23,008 bases of DNA, taken from contig DKXQ01000217.1 in the NCBI GenBank assembly GCA_002493085.1, forward strand, positions 1 to 23,008, in the 5' to 3' direction. Positions 1 to 8,970 of the stretch are shown here, in pieces. How positions within the stretch are numbered: position 1 is the stretch's first letter; the number at the start of each line of letters is the position of its first letter. This DNA is from Lachnoclostridium sp. UBA7122. GTDB taxonomy: Bacteria; Bacillota; Clostridia; Lachnospirales; Lachnospiraceae. A program made the translations under genes and the position numbers. The notes under the pieces are model-generated. The model searched no databases. It was not told the origin of the DNA and saw only the letters and a list, made by a program, of their open reading frames with translations.

Positions 1-348
1 AATATCATCTGTTATTGAATAAAAGAAATCAACAATCTGTTTTATAGCTTCCACTGTATCTCTCTGGTACAGTGTTTCATTTTCCAGGTCATGTGATATA
101 TTATTTACAATAAATGCAGTTTCAAGGATTTTATCAAGGATTTCACATAACATCCCAAATGCATTATTACGTTCTGTCTCTGTGCCAGATTTCATTATAG
201 CAGCATATTCCCTTGCTTCACTAAGCAGTGTTACAAGACGGTCTGTAACATTTATGGAATCAAATGACATCTGCTCTAGATTATTCATGGTATTCTCCAT
301 TCTGGCCAGAACGTGTTCTGTATCTGTCTCATTTTCCCTCAATCCCAT
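1..348 (-). CDS. Hypothetical helical protein, N-terminal 116 residues (runs off window)
   Basis: An open frame starts at an ATG at 348 and stays open for 116 codons to the left edge, so the stop lies outside the window. The start overlaps the radA stop by one base (TGATG). A GGAGG ribosome site about 8 bases upstream lies inside the last radA codons, so translation is probably coupled to radA. The visible protein is soluble, acidic and looks almost wholly alpha-helical, rich in Glu, Asn and Leu, with motifs such as NNLEQMSF and DKILETAF. There is no signal peptide, membrane segment or catalytic motif. The heptad-like spacing of hydrophobic residues would fit a coiled-coil or four-helix bundle, but I do not recognise the family. 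The coding call rests on the start signal and the uninterrupted frame. Confidence 0.7.
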   Translation of the reverse strand, partial: MGLRENETDTEHVLARMENTMNNLEQMSFDSINVTDRLVTLLSEAREYAAIMKSGTETERNNAFGMLCEILDKILETAFIVNNISHDLENETLYQRDTVEAIKQIVDFFYSITDDI

Positions 349-1718
349 CAGACTACCTCCAGCAATTCATAAATACTGCTAACTCCTGACAATGTCATTC
401 CGTTTAATGCACTTTTATCCATATCAAGTTCCCGAAAGCTGGCTTTTGGCATAATACAGCGTTCAAAGCCAAGCTTTGCCGCCTCCATAACACGCTGTTT
501 TGACAGGCTGACCGCCCTTACTTCTCCAACAAGCCCGACTTCCCCAAAGCATATTGTCCTGCTGTCAAATGCCTGGTTTTTGTAACTGGAAAGTATAGCA
601 GCCACGATTCCAAGGTCAAGTGCAGGCTCGTTTATCTTCATGCCGCCAGCAACATTTATGTATGCATCATAACCTCCAAGCCTTATTCCAAGCCTTTTTT
701 CAATTACAGCCATCAGAAGGTTTACTCTGTTATAATCAGTCCCTGCTGCTGTACGGCGGGGCATATTAAAACTTGTCTGGCACACTAAAGCCTGTACTTC
801 TGCAAGTATGGGCCTTGTGCCTTCTATTGAACATGTCACTACAGAACCTGGTGCATTTTCCGGCTTGCCCTGAAGCATATAAGCAGATGGGTTTAAAACT
901 TCTTTAAGACCGTCCTGGTGCATTTCAAATACACCTATCTCGTTAGCTGGACCAAACCGGTTCTTCACACTGCGCAGGAACCGGTATGATGCACCTCCAT
1001 CTCCCTCAAAGTACAGCACTGTATCTACCATATGTTCAAGAAGCCTTGGACCTGCAACTATTCCTTCCTTAGTCACATGGCCTACTATAAATATAGACAC
1101 AGGCAGGCTTTTGGCAAGTTTCATAAGCCTGCCTGTTGCTTCCCTGACCTGGCTGGCGCTGCCTGGTGTCTGCCCTGCGTCTTCGCTGTACATCGTCTGG
1201 ATTGAATCAATAATAACTATTATGGGTTTCATATCAGTTATGGTTTCTGAAATTATCCCAAGGTCTGTTTCACATAACAGATACAGGTTATTGCAGAAAT
1301 CACCAATCCTTTCTGCACGCATCTTTATCTGTTTACTGGATTCTTCTCCTGACACATATAAAATCTTATGTCCATTGGCGGATAATACACGGCACATCTG
1401 GAGCAGCAGCGTTGACTTGCCAATACCAGGCTCACCTCCGGTAAGTATAAGCGAACCAGTAACAATTCCTCCGCCAAGAACCCTGTCAAGTTCTCCTATT
1501 CCTGTGGCAATCCTTTCCTCTTCGTCTGCCTTTACTTCATTAAGCCTGGCAGGTGCACTGCGGACTGCACCAGATAATGATGTCTGCCAGTGCACTGCTG
1601 CCGGTTCTTCGGCAAATGTATCCCACTCATGGCATACCGGGCACTGCCCAAGCCACTTTGGTGATTCAAAACCACACCCACTGCAAAAGAAAGCCGCCTT
1701 TTTCTTTGCTTTTGCCAT
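348..1718 (-). CDS. radA: DNA repair protein RadA
   Basis: RadA (Sms) is a RecA-like ATPase that helps process recombination intermediates by promoting branch migration. The 456-residue product has the full family layout: an N-terminal four-Cys zinc finger (Cys12, 15, 26, 29), Walker A GGEPGIGKST at 94-103, the RadA signature KNRFG at 252-256, and a C-terminal Lon-protease-like domain (about 280-456). Length matches the family (about 450). I chose the ATG at 1718 because MAKAKKK directly precedes the zinc finger, as in homologues; the upstream ATG at 1769 would put 17 extra residues inside the preceding gene. The start lies one base after that gene's stop. The stop overlaps the next start (TGATG), so radA sits in a tightly packed transcript behind clpC. 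Confidence 0.97.
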   Translation of the reverse strand: MAKAKKKAAFFCSGCGFESPKWLGQCPVCHEWDTFAEEPAAVHWQTSLSGAVRSAPARLNEVKADEEERIATGIGELDRVLGGGIVTGSLILTGGEPGIGKSTLLLQMCRVLSANGHKILYVSGEESSKQIKMRAERIGDFCNNLYLLCETDLGIISETITDMKPIIVIIDSIQTMYSEDAGQTPGSASQVREATGRLMKLAKSLPVSIFIVGHVTKEGIVAGPRLLEHMVDTVLYFEGDGGASYRFLRSVKNRFGPANEIGVFEMHQDGLKEVLNPSAYMLQGKPENAPGSVVTCSIEGTRPILAEVQALVCQTSFNMPRRTAAGTDYNRVNLLMAVIEKRLGIRLGGYDAYINVAGGMKINEPALDLGIVAAILSSYKNQAFDSRTICFGEVGLVGEVRAVSLSKQRVMEAAKLGFERCIMPKASFRELDMDKSALNGMTLSGVSSIYELLEVV

Positions 1719-1719
1719 A

Positions 1720-2133
1720 CTATAACTTAACCACCCTGACTTCTTCGGTCTTGCCTGGGTCAAGTTCAATGCTTAATACAAGCTTTCCACCAAGATTAGT
1801 CTTCATCCTGCCTGCATTGGTACCTTTAATATAGACCTCGTATTCCTTTTCTGGTTCAAGTTCAAGGGTTACAGAGGCATCTTCAAGTCCTTCAACAGAA
1901 AACTTAATCTCTGTGCTATCTGTCTTCATATGTGAAACAACTGTTCCCGGCACAGATTCGTATACAAACAGACCATTCTTTTCAAGTTTTGTAATTTCTT
2001 TAAAAGTCTTGACTTTATACAAGTCACCCCCAAATTCAAAATCAGACAGTTTCTTTTTGGCATCAAGATCAAAGTTCCCAAAACTCAATGTTCCATCAGC
2101 TTCTTTACGGATTAATTCCTCTACTACAGCCAT
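1720..2133 (-). CDS. Conserved protein of unknown function (small beta-rich, between clpC and radA)
   Basis: This is a 137-residue protein beginning MAVVEELIRK. The start is set by an AAGGAGG site 7-8 bases upstream; an in-frame ATG at 2223 has no such site and would add an unlikely 30-residue tail. The sequence looks mostly beta: an N-terminal DGTLSFGNFDLD segment, a central DLYKVKTFKEITKL and LFVYESVPGT segment, and a C-terminal beta-sandwich-like part ending in VRVVKL. There is no signal peptide or membrane segment, so it is probably cytoplasmic. From memory, close relatives occur in Lachnospiraceae and are sometimes auto-named endosialidase; nothing here supports sialidase activity. It lies downstream of clpC after an AT-rich gap and one base before radA, so it is probably co-transcribed with radA. 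Function unknown. Confidence 0.85.
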   Translation of the reverse strand: MAVVEELIRKEADGTLSFGNFDLDAKKKLSDFEFGGDLYKVKTFKEITKLEKNGLFVYESVPGTVVSHMKTDSTEIKFSVEGLEDASVTLELEPEKEYEVYIKGTNAGRMKTNLGGKLVLSIELDPGKTEEVRVVKL

Positions 2134-2260
2134 CTTTTCTCCTCCTTGTATATATAAGTGATTTTGTATATTATAGTTATTTTTATATAGTATATAATAG
2201 CATATTTTGTATACTTTTTCCACTGTTTCGGGTGAAAAATTATAATCTTTTATGGATATT
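2134..2260 (-). promoter_or_regulatory. AT-rich gap after clpC with candidate -10 elements
   Basis: This 127-base gap is the only sizeable one between clpC and radA. On the minus strand it carries TATTAT (2194-2199) and TATAAT (2170-2175), either of which could be a -10 box for the 137-residue protein and radA. Neither has a convincing -35 at 16-18 bases. Just after the clpC stop an imperfect hairpin (TTTTTCAC with GTGGAAAAA, about 2214-2241) is visible, but no U-run follows it in the minus direction, so it is not a clear terminator for clpC. The promoter call is tentative. Confidence 0.3.
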
Positions 2261-4708
2261 TTATAAAATTGTAAAATTTAAATGGTCTTGACCAGCATAA
2301 TCCACAATTACTTTATTGCCATATTTTATCTCACCTGAGAGAAGCCTGTCAGCCATCTCATCTTCTATTTTTGTCTGGATTGCACGTCTTACTGGTCTTG
2401 CACCATATGTCTTATCAAACCCGCTTTCAGCTATATGCCCTATGGCAGCATCTTTTACCTCAAGTTCCAGACCCATCTGCTCTTTAATTCTTTTGCCAAA
2501 TCCTTTGAGAAGTATCTGGACTATTTCCTTTATATCATCTTTATTAAGTACACGGAATACAAGTACTTCATCAATCCTGTTTATAAATTCAGGCTTAAAT
2601 ATACGTTTTACTTCTTCCATTACACTGGATTTCATCTTTTTGTAGTCTGCTTCATCATCATCATTTATTCCGAATCCCAAATGTTTAGGCGACACAATCT
2701 GCTGTGCTCCTGCATTTGATGTCATTATAATTATTGTATTTTTAAAACTGATTTTTCTTCCGTGTGCATCAGTTACATGACCATCTTCAAGTATCTGCAG
2801 AAGTATATTAAAAACATCTGAATGTGCTTTTTCTATCTCATCAAACAGAATTACTGAATATGGATGCCTTCTTACCTTTTCACTAAGCTGTCCGCCATCC
2901 TCATAGCCTACATAACCTGGAGGAGAACCAATCATCTTGGATACGCTGTGTTTTTCCATATATTCAGACATATCAACCCTGATTATTTCATTTTCCTTGC
3001 CAAAAACAGCTTCTGCAAGAGCCTTTGAAAGTTCTGTCTTGCCAACACCTGTAGGCCCTAAAAATAAAAATGAACCTATAGGACGGCCTGGGTCTTTTAA
3101 GCCTGCCCTTCCACGCCTTACCGCTTTGGATACAGCCTTTACTGCTTCTTCCTGTCCGACAACACGCTTATGGAGTATTTCTTCAAGTTTTCTTAAGCGT
3201 TCTGTCTCTTCTTCTTTAAGCTTTTGTACTGGAATTTTTGTCCATCTGGCAATTATATCTGCCACGTCATCCCCAGTAACTTTTACAGAAGTATTCTGAC
3301 GTGTTTCTTCCATTTTTTTGCGGATTTCCTTAATGCGGGCGGTATTGGCCTCCTGCTTATGTTTTATTTCTCCTGCAAGTGTATAGTTTTCGTTTCTTAT
3401 AGCGTCTTCTTTTTCTTTGTCAAGTGACATCTGGTTTTCCTCTAGCTCCTTCAGTTCTGGAGAAGGAATATATCTTTTAAGGCCTGCCCTTGCTGCCGCT
3501 TCATCTATAGTATCAATAGCTTTGTCTGGAAGAAACCTGTCATTTACATAGCGTTCGGACATCTTTACTGCATCTGTTATGGCGCTGTCTGTTATCTCTA
3601 CCCCATGATGCGCTTCATAACGCTCACGCAGTCCTTTTAATATAGCTATGGTTTCATCGCTGTCAGGTTCATTTACTTCTACTGGCTGGAAGCGTCTTTC
3701 AAGTGCTGCATCCTTTTCAATGTATTTGCGGTATTCATCTCTGGTTGTAGCACCTATAAGCTGCAATTCCCCACGTGCAAGTGAAGGTTTTAATATATTG
3801 GCAGCATCAAGTGCGCCTTCTGCACCTCCTGCACCGATAATTGTATGGATTTCATCTATAAACAGGAGTACATTGCCAGACTGTACAACTTCTTTTATTG
3901 CACGTTTTATGCGTTCTTCAAACTCACCACGGTATTTTGAACCTGCTACCATGCCTGATAAATCAAGTGTAAGCACTCTTTTATTCTGGATAATTTCCGG
4001 GATATTGCCAGATGCAATATCCTGTGCAAGGCCTTCTACTACAGCAGTTTTTCCTACTCCAGGTTCACCTACAAGACATGGATTGTTCTTAGTACGCCTG
4101 CTAAGTATTTCCACAAGGCGCTGTATCTCTGCATCCCTTCCTATTACTGGGTCAAGTTTTCCCTGTCTTGCATATTCCGTCAAATCCCTGCTGTACTGGT
4201 CAAGCACTGGTGTCAGGGATTTGCCATTTCTTCTGCTGCGCTGCATCATATATTCATTTTTAGCACTTGTTGCATCCTGGCCTGTAGAAGTAAGTGCATC
4301 AACATAAATTTTTTGTATATTAATCCCTTTTGTATTTAAAAGGCGGAGTGCCATGCCATCATTCTCTTTTAAAACAGCAATAAGAAGATGTTCAGACCCT
4401 GCAGAAGAAGAACCAAGCCTTTCCGCCTCGCCTATGCTTCTGTCTATAACACTTCTCGCCCTTGGTGTAAACTTTGCTTCACTGTCTGTCCTGACGGATT
4501 TGCCGCCTGACATAAATTCTTCCATAAGCGGCTTGATAATATCAGCAGTAACTCCGTTTTCCTGCAGTATGTCTGCTGCAACACCTTTTGATTTTAACAG
4601 CCCTAATAAAATATGCTCTGTTCCAACATAGTTATGCCCTAGTGATTTTGCTGACCTTTTCGCATAATCTAAGGCCTTTTCTGCATTTTTTGTGAAACGT
4701 CCCTGCAT
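2261..4708 (-). CDS. clpC: Clp protease ATP-binding subunit ClpC
   Basis: ClpC is the Hsp100 unfoldase that feeds proteins to ClpP. The 815-residue product has two N-terminal Clp repeats (about 1-140), a first AAA+ domain with Walker A GEPGVGKT (204-211) and Walker B LLFIDE, a UVR-type coiled-coil insert (about 425-465), and a second AAA+ domain with Walker A GPTGVGKT (551-558) and Walker B VILFDE. An LGF tripeptide in HLGFG (about 667-669) matches the ClpP-docking loop. I start at ATG 4708, which has GGGGGA seven bases upstream and gives the usual MQGRFTKNAEKAL beginning; the ATG at 4723 would add five residues. It begins 28 bases after the cohesin-like gene, leaving no room for its own promoter there. 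No ctsR, mcsA or mcsB lies upstream, and I saw no CtsR-type GGTCAAA repeat. Confidence 0.97.
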   Translation of the reverse strand: MQGRFTKNAEKALDYAKRSAKSLGHNYVGTEHILLGLLKSKGVAADILQENGVTADIIKPLMEEFMSGGKSVRTDSEAKFTPRARSVIDRSIGEAERLGSSSAGSEHLLIAVLKENDGMALRLLNTKGINIQKIYVDALTSTGQDATSAKNEYMMQRSRRNGKSLTPVLDQYSRDLTEYARQGKLDPVIGRDAEIQRLVEILSRRTKNNPCLVGEPGVGKTAVVEGLAQDIASGNIPEIIQNKRVLTLDLSGMVAGSKYRGEFEERIKRAIKEVVQSGNVLLFIDEIHTIIGAGGAEGALDAANILKPSLARGELQLIGATTRDEYRKYIEKDAALERRFQPVEVNEPDSDETIAILKGLRERYEAHHGVEITDSAITDAVKMSERYVNDRFLPDKAIDTIDEAAARAGLKRYIPSPELKELEENQMSLDKEKEDAIRNENYTLAGEIKHKQEANTARIKEIRKKMEETRQNTSVKVTGDDVADIIARWTKIPVQKLKEEETERLRKLEEILHKRVVGQEEAVKAVSKAVRRGRAGLKDPGRPIGSFLFLGPTGVGKTELSKALAEAVFGKENEIIRVDMSEYMEKHSVSKMIGSPPGYVGYEDGGQLSEKVRRHPYSVILFDEIEKAHSDVFNILLQILEDGHVTDAHGRKISFKNTIIIMTSNAGAQQIVSPKHLGFGINDDDEADYKKMKSSVMEEVKRIFKPEFINRIDEVLVFRVLNKDDIKEIVQILLKGFGKRIKEQMGLELEVKDAAIGHIAESGFDKTYGARPVRRAIQTKIEDEMADRLLSGEIKYGNKVIVDYAGQDHLNFTIL

Positions 4709-4736
4709 GTTACTGTCCCCCATTCTGTCTCTCTGT

Positions 4737-5834
4737 CTATTTTAAAATTTCTGTTAATTCATCTTTATTCATTCCCTTAAAATGCATATAAACAGATATA
4801 ATTATTATTACAAGCAATAAGCATATTATTATGGTAATTGCAAGTATGTACTTAAATTTCTGCACCTCCATGCTGCTGTCAGTATCTTCCATAACAACAG
4901 AATTGCCACTGCTGCTCCTGTACCACGATTGCACTTTTGCATATGGCATAATGGACAGTTCTTCTTTATCATATAAGTAAAATTCCGGGTCTGCATTGCC
5001 CTTTTTACAATATATAAGGACAAATGTATGTTCAGTACTGCTTTCTAAAGCATATACTGTAATAACCTTATCCCCTAGTTTCATAGCAGTTTTGCCAAAT
5101 CCATCTGGCACAGGCACATCATCCGGAAGTTCTGTAACAGTATATTTCTCCTTTGTACTAAGCACTACTTGCCCGTTTTTTACAGATGCTTTCAGGCCAC
5201 CAGTCCAATTACCGGAAACAGATGGTTTCTTTGTCTGTGCTGGTTCTGCTGTCCTTTCTGGCGGTGTTGTTCTTTCTGGCTCTTGCGTTGCCTCTGGCTC
5301 TGCTGTCATCACCGGCTCTTGTGTTGCCTCCGGCCCTGCTGCCTGTGTTTCTGGTTTCTTTTTTACAACAATATTTAACGGAATATGGGAAATCGACATT
5401 TCAGACGGACTGTCCCCATAACTGTATACAGCATAAGGGCTTTTTAGCTCAATGGACGTGCTGCCGGCTGCCCTTGCAATAAACTTCACTACATACTTTA
5501 TTTTGTGTGTTCCAGTTTCCCTGTCTGTATCTGATACAAGAAATTCATCATCATTTCCACTGGCTACACTGCCTCCTGTAACGTATCTGAGGACACTGTT
5601 ATCATAACTGAAATATCCTTTAAAACCACCAATTTCATCTGAGGAATCCACTGTTATAATAACATATACAGCATCGCCTTTTACCACACTGTTGCTCTTT
5701 GCTGTTACAGTTACAGACGCACTTGCTGCCTGTGCCCTCTGGCTGTCTGCAAGACATATGGGCAGAAACATTATTAATATAATTATATTAATTGCAATAT
5801 ATATCTGTTTTTTTATAAAATATACTCCTGGCAT
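4737..5834 (-). CDS. Membrane-anchored cohesin-like surface protein
   Basis: A 365-residue secreted protein. Residues 1-37 form a signal peptide with a long hydrophobic core ending in AQAASA. Residues 38-158 look like a cohesin/carbohydrate-binding-type beta sandwich (VTVTAKSNSVVKGD, then GGFKGYFSYDNSVLRY). Residues 160-205 are a Pro/Glu/Thr/Ala linker with repeated EATQEP. Residues 206-325 are a second extracellular domain I do not recognise. A transmembrane helix at about 328-350 is followed by a short cytoplasmic tail. There is no sortase motif, so the C-terminal helix is the anchor. Its ATG overlaps the stop of the wall-hydrolase gene (TAATG) and a GGGGAG site lies just upstream, so the two are probably coupled. 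Cohesins classically bind dockerins, but none is seen here; the binding partner is unknown. Confidence 0.85.
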   Translation of the reverse strand: MPGVYFIKKQIYIAINIIILIMFLPICLADSQRAQAASASVTVTAKSNSVVKGDAVYVIITVDSSDEIGGFKGYFSYDNSVLRYVTGGSVASGNDDEFLVSDTDRETGTHKIKYVVKFIARAAGSTSIELKSPYAVYSYGDSPSEMSISHIPLNIVVKKKPETQAAGPEATQEPVMTAEPEATQEPERTTPPERTAEPAQTKKPSVSGNWTGGLKASVKNGQVVLSTKEKYTVTELPDDVPVPDGFGKTAMKLGDKVITVYALESSTEHTFVLIYCKKGNADPEFYLYDKEELSIMPYAKVQSWYRSSSGNSVVMEDTDSSMEVQKFKYILAITIIICLLLVIIIISVYMHFKGMNKDELTEILK

Positions 5835-8086
5835 TATTCTCCCCTGGTTACTTCTATTGTATATTTTCTGTCATCCCCGCTTTCAGAAGTAACCTTAACC
5901 GTAAATGTATTTACACCTTCAGACAGTTCTTTATTGCCTGTTCCTGAAATTGTTGCATATTCACTGACTTTTGTTGCACATATTTTTATACTTTCAACAT
6001 TTTTTCCTACTGATAGTTTATACTTTTTGCTTCCATCATCTCCAAGTACAAACTGTGAAGTAAATGGATAGTCCTTGACATATAGTGTCTTTAAGTAATT
6101 ATTAGGGTTTTTACCCCCTGACGGAACTTCACATGGCTCATCAGGCATATTGTTGTATACAGGTATGGAAAATATAATTGGCATGTCCTGGTCAATCACG
6201 CCATATGCTGAAACAGTTTTTGTAGCCTCACTATTTGGTGCTTCAACATTAGTCATATACTGGTGGTCATATCTGTTCTTTGATGTTACGTTGAATTTTT
6301 CAAGGTAAAGTGTATTCTGTCCGGCGTTTATATAATTTTTACCTATATACTCTGCTCCGCCAGTTATTGACTTATAGCGGTCATTCCATGGACGGTTGTA
6401 AGTATCACCAGTACTTGCCCACTTAAGGCCATTGGCAACTGCCCCGCCTGCAGCAGTGCTGCTATATGCACCTATATTATAGAAATTATAAATTCCTTCA
6501 TATCCTGACACAGTCCCTGATACAGAAGTGCTCATAAGCGTAGGGCTTATAACAACCTCCTGCTTTACACGTGAAGCAAGGTGGTAAGGGCTTACGCCAG
6601 AAGATTCTGCTGCTTTCATAAATGCTTCAGAATACTTGATTTCAGATTTGCCTCCTGATGCACTGGTATATGTAAACTTTTTATCACGCATAGGGGTGTT
6701 ATTTAAAATTTTTTCCACACCATCCTGTGTCTGTGCTTCACTGCGGTATTCAAGGCTCTCAAACTGGAAAATACCCCTTTCATCTAAAAAATTCCTTGGG
6801 TCCATATAGTATTTTACAGCTTTTTCAGAGGCTGCTACCCATGTACTGCCATCATGGGGTATGTATTTATCAGTCTTCCAGTCATATGCTCCTTCTTCTG
6901 TTGACTTCCAGTCATATGACTTGTTGACACTTAATAAATTTACCCCAACCACTGACTCTTTTTTTATAACAGTTGCCCACTTAAGCCCAGTATTAAACAC
7001 CTCAAATTCCCAATATGGGAACTTACCATGCAGTTCCATAAGAGGTTTAATATAACTGTCTGGAAATCCATCATCCTGAAGCTTCTTTTTAAACTCATCA
7101 TCCGTCATCGGTTCTGCCGGGGCTGGTAATTTTGTTGCCGCTGGGCCAGGTGATGCTGCTGCCGGAGTTTCTGTTGCTTCTGGTCCTTCTGTTGCCTCTG
7201 GCTCTTCTGTTGTATCCGGCTCTTCTGGCAGAGGTGTCTCTGTTGCTTCAGCAGGAGAGTCCTGCTCTGTCTGGACTATCTGGAATCTTGCAGAAGATGC
7301 TGGCAGATAGCCATATACTGTTTTTTTGCCTGCCCGTACTTTAATATAAAAATATCTTTTTTTTGAAGCTGTTCTTTCCTTAATTATGGTAAATTGCTTT
7401 TTAATTCCTACATTTACTTTTTTTCCTGCATTTTTTACAACTGTGCTTTTACCAGCATTTTTATAAAGTGGTGTCTTAGCACTTCCCTCCCATATTCCTG
7501 GAATACCTTTTCCATATGAAATTTTAAGGCTTTCAGCCTTCACATATCCTTCATATGCCTCATCCTCGTAGTTATATAATATATAATACCATTTCTGTCC
7601 ATCTTTTGTAGTCTCATCCATAAGTGTAACTTCTGAACCATCTGGAATAATTACATCACTTTCACCGGTTCCAGCCTGTACACAAGGACCTGTTGCTGAA
7701 GCCTGTTCCATAAGCTGCAAGTCTCCTCCATTAACAGAAGCTGTAACGGATGTACATACACTCCCTCCCTGTACTTTAATATAAGAACCCATAACGTAAC
7801 CCTTGTGGTTCTTGCCATTAAGTTTGAAACTGACATTATACCAGTTTCCTGATTTTGCAGTAATAGACACTTTCTGCCCGTTTGTAAGAGTAATTCCTGT
7901 CCCGCCTGATTTTAATAGCGCATATGATGTGCCCGGACCTTTTCTCACGTTCAAGTATCCGCTTACATTGACAACGCCTACTGCTTCTGCATGTACTTTA
8001 TTTTTGTTATTAAAGTATCCTGCAAAGACCAGTATCAAAACTGCGGTGATGCATACATATACCAGCCTCCTGTATCCTTTCAGCAT
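5834..8086 (-). CDS. Secreted SH3-domain glucosaminidase-type peptidoglycan hydrolase
   Basis: A 750-residue exported protein. Residues 1-34 form a signal peptide (ending near VHAEA). A bacterial SH3 domain follows at about 36-105 (YLNVRKGPGTSYALL), then two more SH3-like segments at about 113-190 and 195-272, and a Pro/Glu/Thr linker at 272-327. The putative catalytic region (about 328-645) resembles endo-beta-N-acetylglucosaminidases: YHLASRVKQE at 491-500, whose Glu500 is the likely acid, and EGIYNFYNIGAYSS further on. The C-terminus (about 645-750) looks like a cadherin-like beta-sandwich domain. The predicted role is cutting glycan strands in the cell wall. The start has a GAGGAG site overlapping the hslO stop; the stop overlaps the cohesin-like gene. 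The fold assignment is from motif memory, and the exact bond cleaved is not established. Confidence 0.88.
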   Translation of the reverse strand: MLKGYRRLVYVCITAVLILVFAGYFNNKNKVHAEAVGVVNVSGYLNVRKGPGTSYALLKSGGTGITLTNGQKVSITAKSGNWYNVSFKLNGKNHKGYVMGSYIKVQGGSVCTSVTASVNGGDLQLMEQASATGPCVQAGTGESDVIIPDGSEVTLMDETTKDGQKWYYILYNYEDEAYEGYVKAESLKISYGKGIPGIWEGSAKTPLYKNAGKSTVVKNAGKKVNVGIKKQFTIIKERTASKKRYFYIKVRAGKKTVYGYLPASSARFQIVQTEQDSPAEATETPLPEEPDTTEEPEATEGPEATETPAAASPGPAATKLPAPAEPMTDDEFKKKLQDDGFPDSYIKPLMELHGKFPYWEFEVFNTGLKWATVIKKESVVGVNLLSVNKSYDWKSTEEGAYDWKTDKYIPHDGSTWVAASEKAVKYYMDPRNFLDERGIFQFESLEYRSEAQTQDGVEKILNNTPMRDKKFTYTSASGGKSEIKYSEAFMKAAESSGVSPYHLASRVKQEVVISPTLMSTSVSGTVSGYEGIYNFYNIGAYSSTAAGGAVANGLKWASTGDTYNRPWNDRYKSITGGAEYIGKNYINAGQNTLYLEKFNVTSKNRYDHQYMTNVEAPNSEATKTVSAYGVIDQDMPIIFSIPVYNNMPDEPCEVPSGGKNPNNYLKTLYVKDYPFTSQFVLGDDGSKKYKLSVGKNVESIKICATKVSEYATISGTGNKELSEGVNTFTVKVTSESGDDRKYTIEVTRGE

Positions 8087-8097
8087 TCAACCACTCC

Positions 8098-8970
8098 TCA
8101 TCTGATTAATCTTTTCAGTTCCGTTACGTCAAAAATGTAGTGTGCGCTACAGAAATGGCAGTCCACTTCTACAGGAACGCCATCATCTATCATTTCCTGC
8201 AGGTCACTGCGCCCTAAACTGGCGATTGCCCTTGATACCCTTTCTTTTGAACAGTTACAGTGGTATTTTGCTGGTATTTTTTCTAATATTTCCAAACCAG
8301 TATCTTGCATAATATATTCCAGAATATCCTCTGGTGTCATGCCATCTTCAAGCAAATCTGTTACAGAATGTATCTTGCTAATTGAATCTTCAAGCCTGTC
8401 TATAACCTCATCATCTGCATCTGGCATGACTTGTATTATAAATCCTCCTGCCTGTTTAACAAAATTATCTTTATCCATCAGGACACCCAGCCCGACTGAC
8501 GAAGGTACTTGTTCAGATGTAACATAATAATATGTCAAATCCTCGGCAATTTCCCCGGAAATAAGTTGTATTTGTCCGTTATATGGCTCTTTCATGCCAA
8601 TATCTTTAATGACATTTAAAAATCCTGGTCCTGTTGCACCTGCTACATCAAGCTTTCCCTTTGCATTTGGAGGAAGTATTATATCAGGATGGTTTACATA
8701 CCCTTTTACATTAGCTTTAGAATCTGCTGTAACTGTTATGCCTCCTATTGGTCCTTTACAATCTATCTGCAGGGTAAGAATATCCTGCTCCCCTTTCATC
8801 ATGCTCCCCATCATGCTTCCCGCTGTAAGAAGCCTGCCTAAAGCCGCTGTTGCCACAGGACTTGTACCATGTATCTGTCTTGCTTTCTCAACAATATTCC
8901 TGCTTGTAATGGCAAATGCACGCAACTGGTGTCCTGCCGCAGATGCTCTTACAATATAATCACTGTCCAT
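8098..8970 (-). CDS. hslO: Redox-regulated chaperone Hsp33
   Basis: Hsp33 is a cytoplasmic holdase switched on by oxidation, which releases zinc from a Cys4 centre and unfolds the linker. The 290-residue product has the expected N-terminal core (MDSDYIVRASAAGHQLRAFA, then GPIGGITVTADSKANVKGYV) and the C-terminal switch Cys238-X-Cys240 and Cys271-X2-Cys274 (CNC and CHFC), all intact. Length is normal for the family. The start follows the methyltransferase stop with no gap, and a GGAGG site about 9 bases upstream lies inside the end of that gene, so translation is probably coupled. It is followed within 11 bases by the secreted wall hydrolase. The association of an oxidative-stress chaperone with surface proteins is positional only. 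Confidence 0.97.
   Translation of the reverse strand: MDSDYIVRASAAGHQLRAFAITSRNIVEKARQIHGTSPVATAALGRLLTAGSMMGSMMKGEQDILTLQIDCKGPIGGITVTADSKANVKGYVNHPDIILPPNAKGKLDVAGATGPGFLNVIKDIGMKEPYNGQIQLISGEIAEDLTYYYVTSEQVPSSVGLGVLMDKDNFVKQAGGFIIQVMPDADDEVIDRLEDSISKIHSVTDLLEDGMTPEDILEYIMQDTGLEILEKIPAKYHCNCSKERVSRAIASLGRSDLQEMIDDGVPVEVDCHFCSAHYIFDVTELKRLIR

Noticed and set aside
1111..1725. Plus-strand open frame of about 200 codons opposite radA
   Set aside because: The minus strand here encodes a complete, motif-rich RadA; the antisense frame has no recognisable domain or start signal.
1720..2133. Naming the 137-residue protein an endosialidase
   Set aside because: It is far too short for a sialidase and shows no Asp-box or catalytic motif; the name is an annotation habit.
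3648..4307. Plus-strand open frame of about 220 codons opposite clpC
   Set aside because: It is antisense to the conserved first AAA+ domain of ClpC and has no independent support.
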